From Candidatus Omnitrophota bacterium (GTDB lineage Bacteria; Omnitrophota; Gorgyraeia; JABMRG01), in the NCBI GenBank assembly GCA_013202935.1, contig JABMRG010000138.1:1-12742 (forward strand): a DNA stretch of 12,742 nt, given 5' to 3'. This document shows, piece by piece, positions 12,655 to 12,742 of this stretch (positions within the stretch are counted from its first letter, which is position 1; each line of letters starts with the position of its first letter). The notes below the pieces were generated by a model, which saw only the letters and a list, made by a program, of their open reading frames with translations, was not told the origin of the DNA and did not search any database. The position numbers and the translations under genes are program-made.

Positions 12655-12655
12655 C
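12621..12655 (-). terminator. Intrinsic terminator, copy B
   Basis: On the minus strand, GGGGCAGCCT pairs with AGGTTGCCCC (10 bp, one G-U), loop TTTATG, followed by TAATTTTTT. It should end transcription of a minus-strand gene lying beyond the right edge of the window. Confidence 0.78.
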
Positions 12656-12665
12656 TATAAACACT

Positions 12666-12742
12666 GGGGACACTTCACTTTACACTAAACCTGGGGACAC
12701 ATCCCATTCGTTCCAATACATTGAACTTGAGGACAAGGGAGA
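12666..12742. repeat. GGGGACA repeats at the right edge (truncated)
   Basis: GGGGACA starts at 12666 and 12693. The second begins an element closely similar in direct orientation to 10861-10911: GGGGACAyATCCCrTTCrT, then y-AATAC-m-TTGAAC-y-TGAGG, with the distal end diverged. It may continue past the edge. No gene is seen in 12643-12742. Confidence 0.65.

Noticed and set aside
10840..12742. A CRISPR array, because of several short repeats
   Set aside because: Repeat copies are palindromic in both orientations with irregular spacing and no uniform spacers.

Overview
The window looks like a chromosomal piece of an uncultured Gram-negative bacterium, most likely Candidatus Omnitrophota (former OP3). 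The main clue is the secreted protein at 11149-12468: right after its signal peptide it has the segment VTLTTYYPAPYGEYD, which I recall as a hallmark of many secreted Omnitrophota proteins. This comes from memory and was not searched. The base composition is mildly AT-rich. Most genes are on the minus strand and tightly spaced, with readable Shine-Dalgarno sites and sigma70-like promoters.

Region 1 (1-5033, minus strand) appears to be one operon. A promoter at 5005-5033 and a leader with an intrinsic terminator at 4928-4969 precede a GlcD-like FAD-linked oxidase, an LpxH-like metallophosphoesterase, a nucleotidyltransferase-fold protein with an altered active site, a TPM-domain membrane protein, LemA, and the start of a family-4 glycosyltransferase that runs off the left edge. 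Gaps are 1-39 nt. The content points to envelope work, but the joint role is unknown.

Region 2 (5079-5440) holds no gene. It contains a roughly 260-bp imperfect inverted repeat able to form one long hairpin, then a near-consensus promoter for a small secreted protein (5441-6010, plus strand). A small secreted Gly/Tyr-repeat protein converges on it (6018-6335, minus). Next are two secreted or membrane-anchored proteins (6385-8188, minus) that share a homologous C-terminal domain resembling a carbohydrate-binding beta-sandwich; one is fused to a FecR domain.

Region 3 (8281-10956, minus) is a three-gene operon: family-2 glycosyltransferase, inositol-monophosphatase-family enzyme and flavodoxin-like reductase. 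It is bounded by a promoter at 10928-10956 and a terminator at 8281-8312.

Region 4 (10840-12742) is a repeat-rich cassette. GGGGACA/TGTCCCC palindromes surround the gene at 11149-12468. A 50-bp sequence, identical at 49 positions and encoding a terminator, lies on both sides of it, each copy followed (minus strand) by the same promoter boxes TAGACA-N17-TATATT. This suggests a duplicated terminator-promoter module and a modular or duplicated gene unit whose neighbour may lie beyond the right edge. The most unusual items are this module, the long inverted repeat, and the two minus-strand leaders with terminators in front of their genes.
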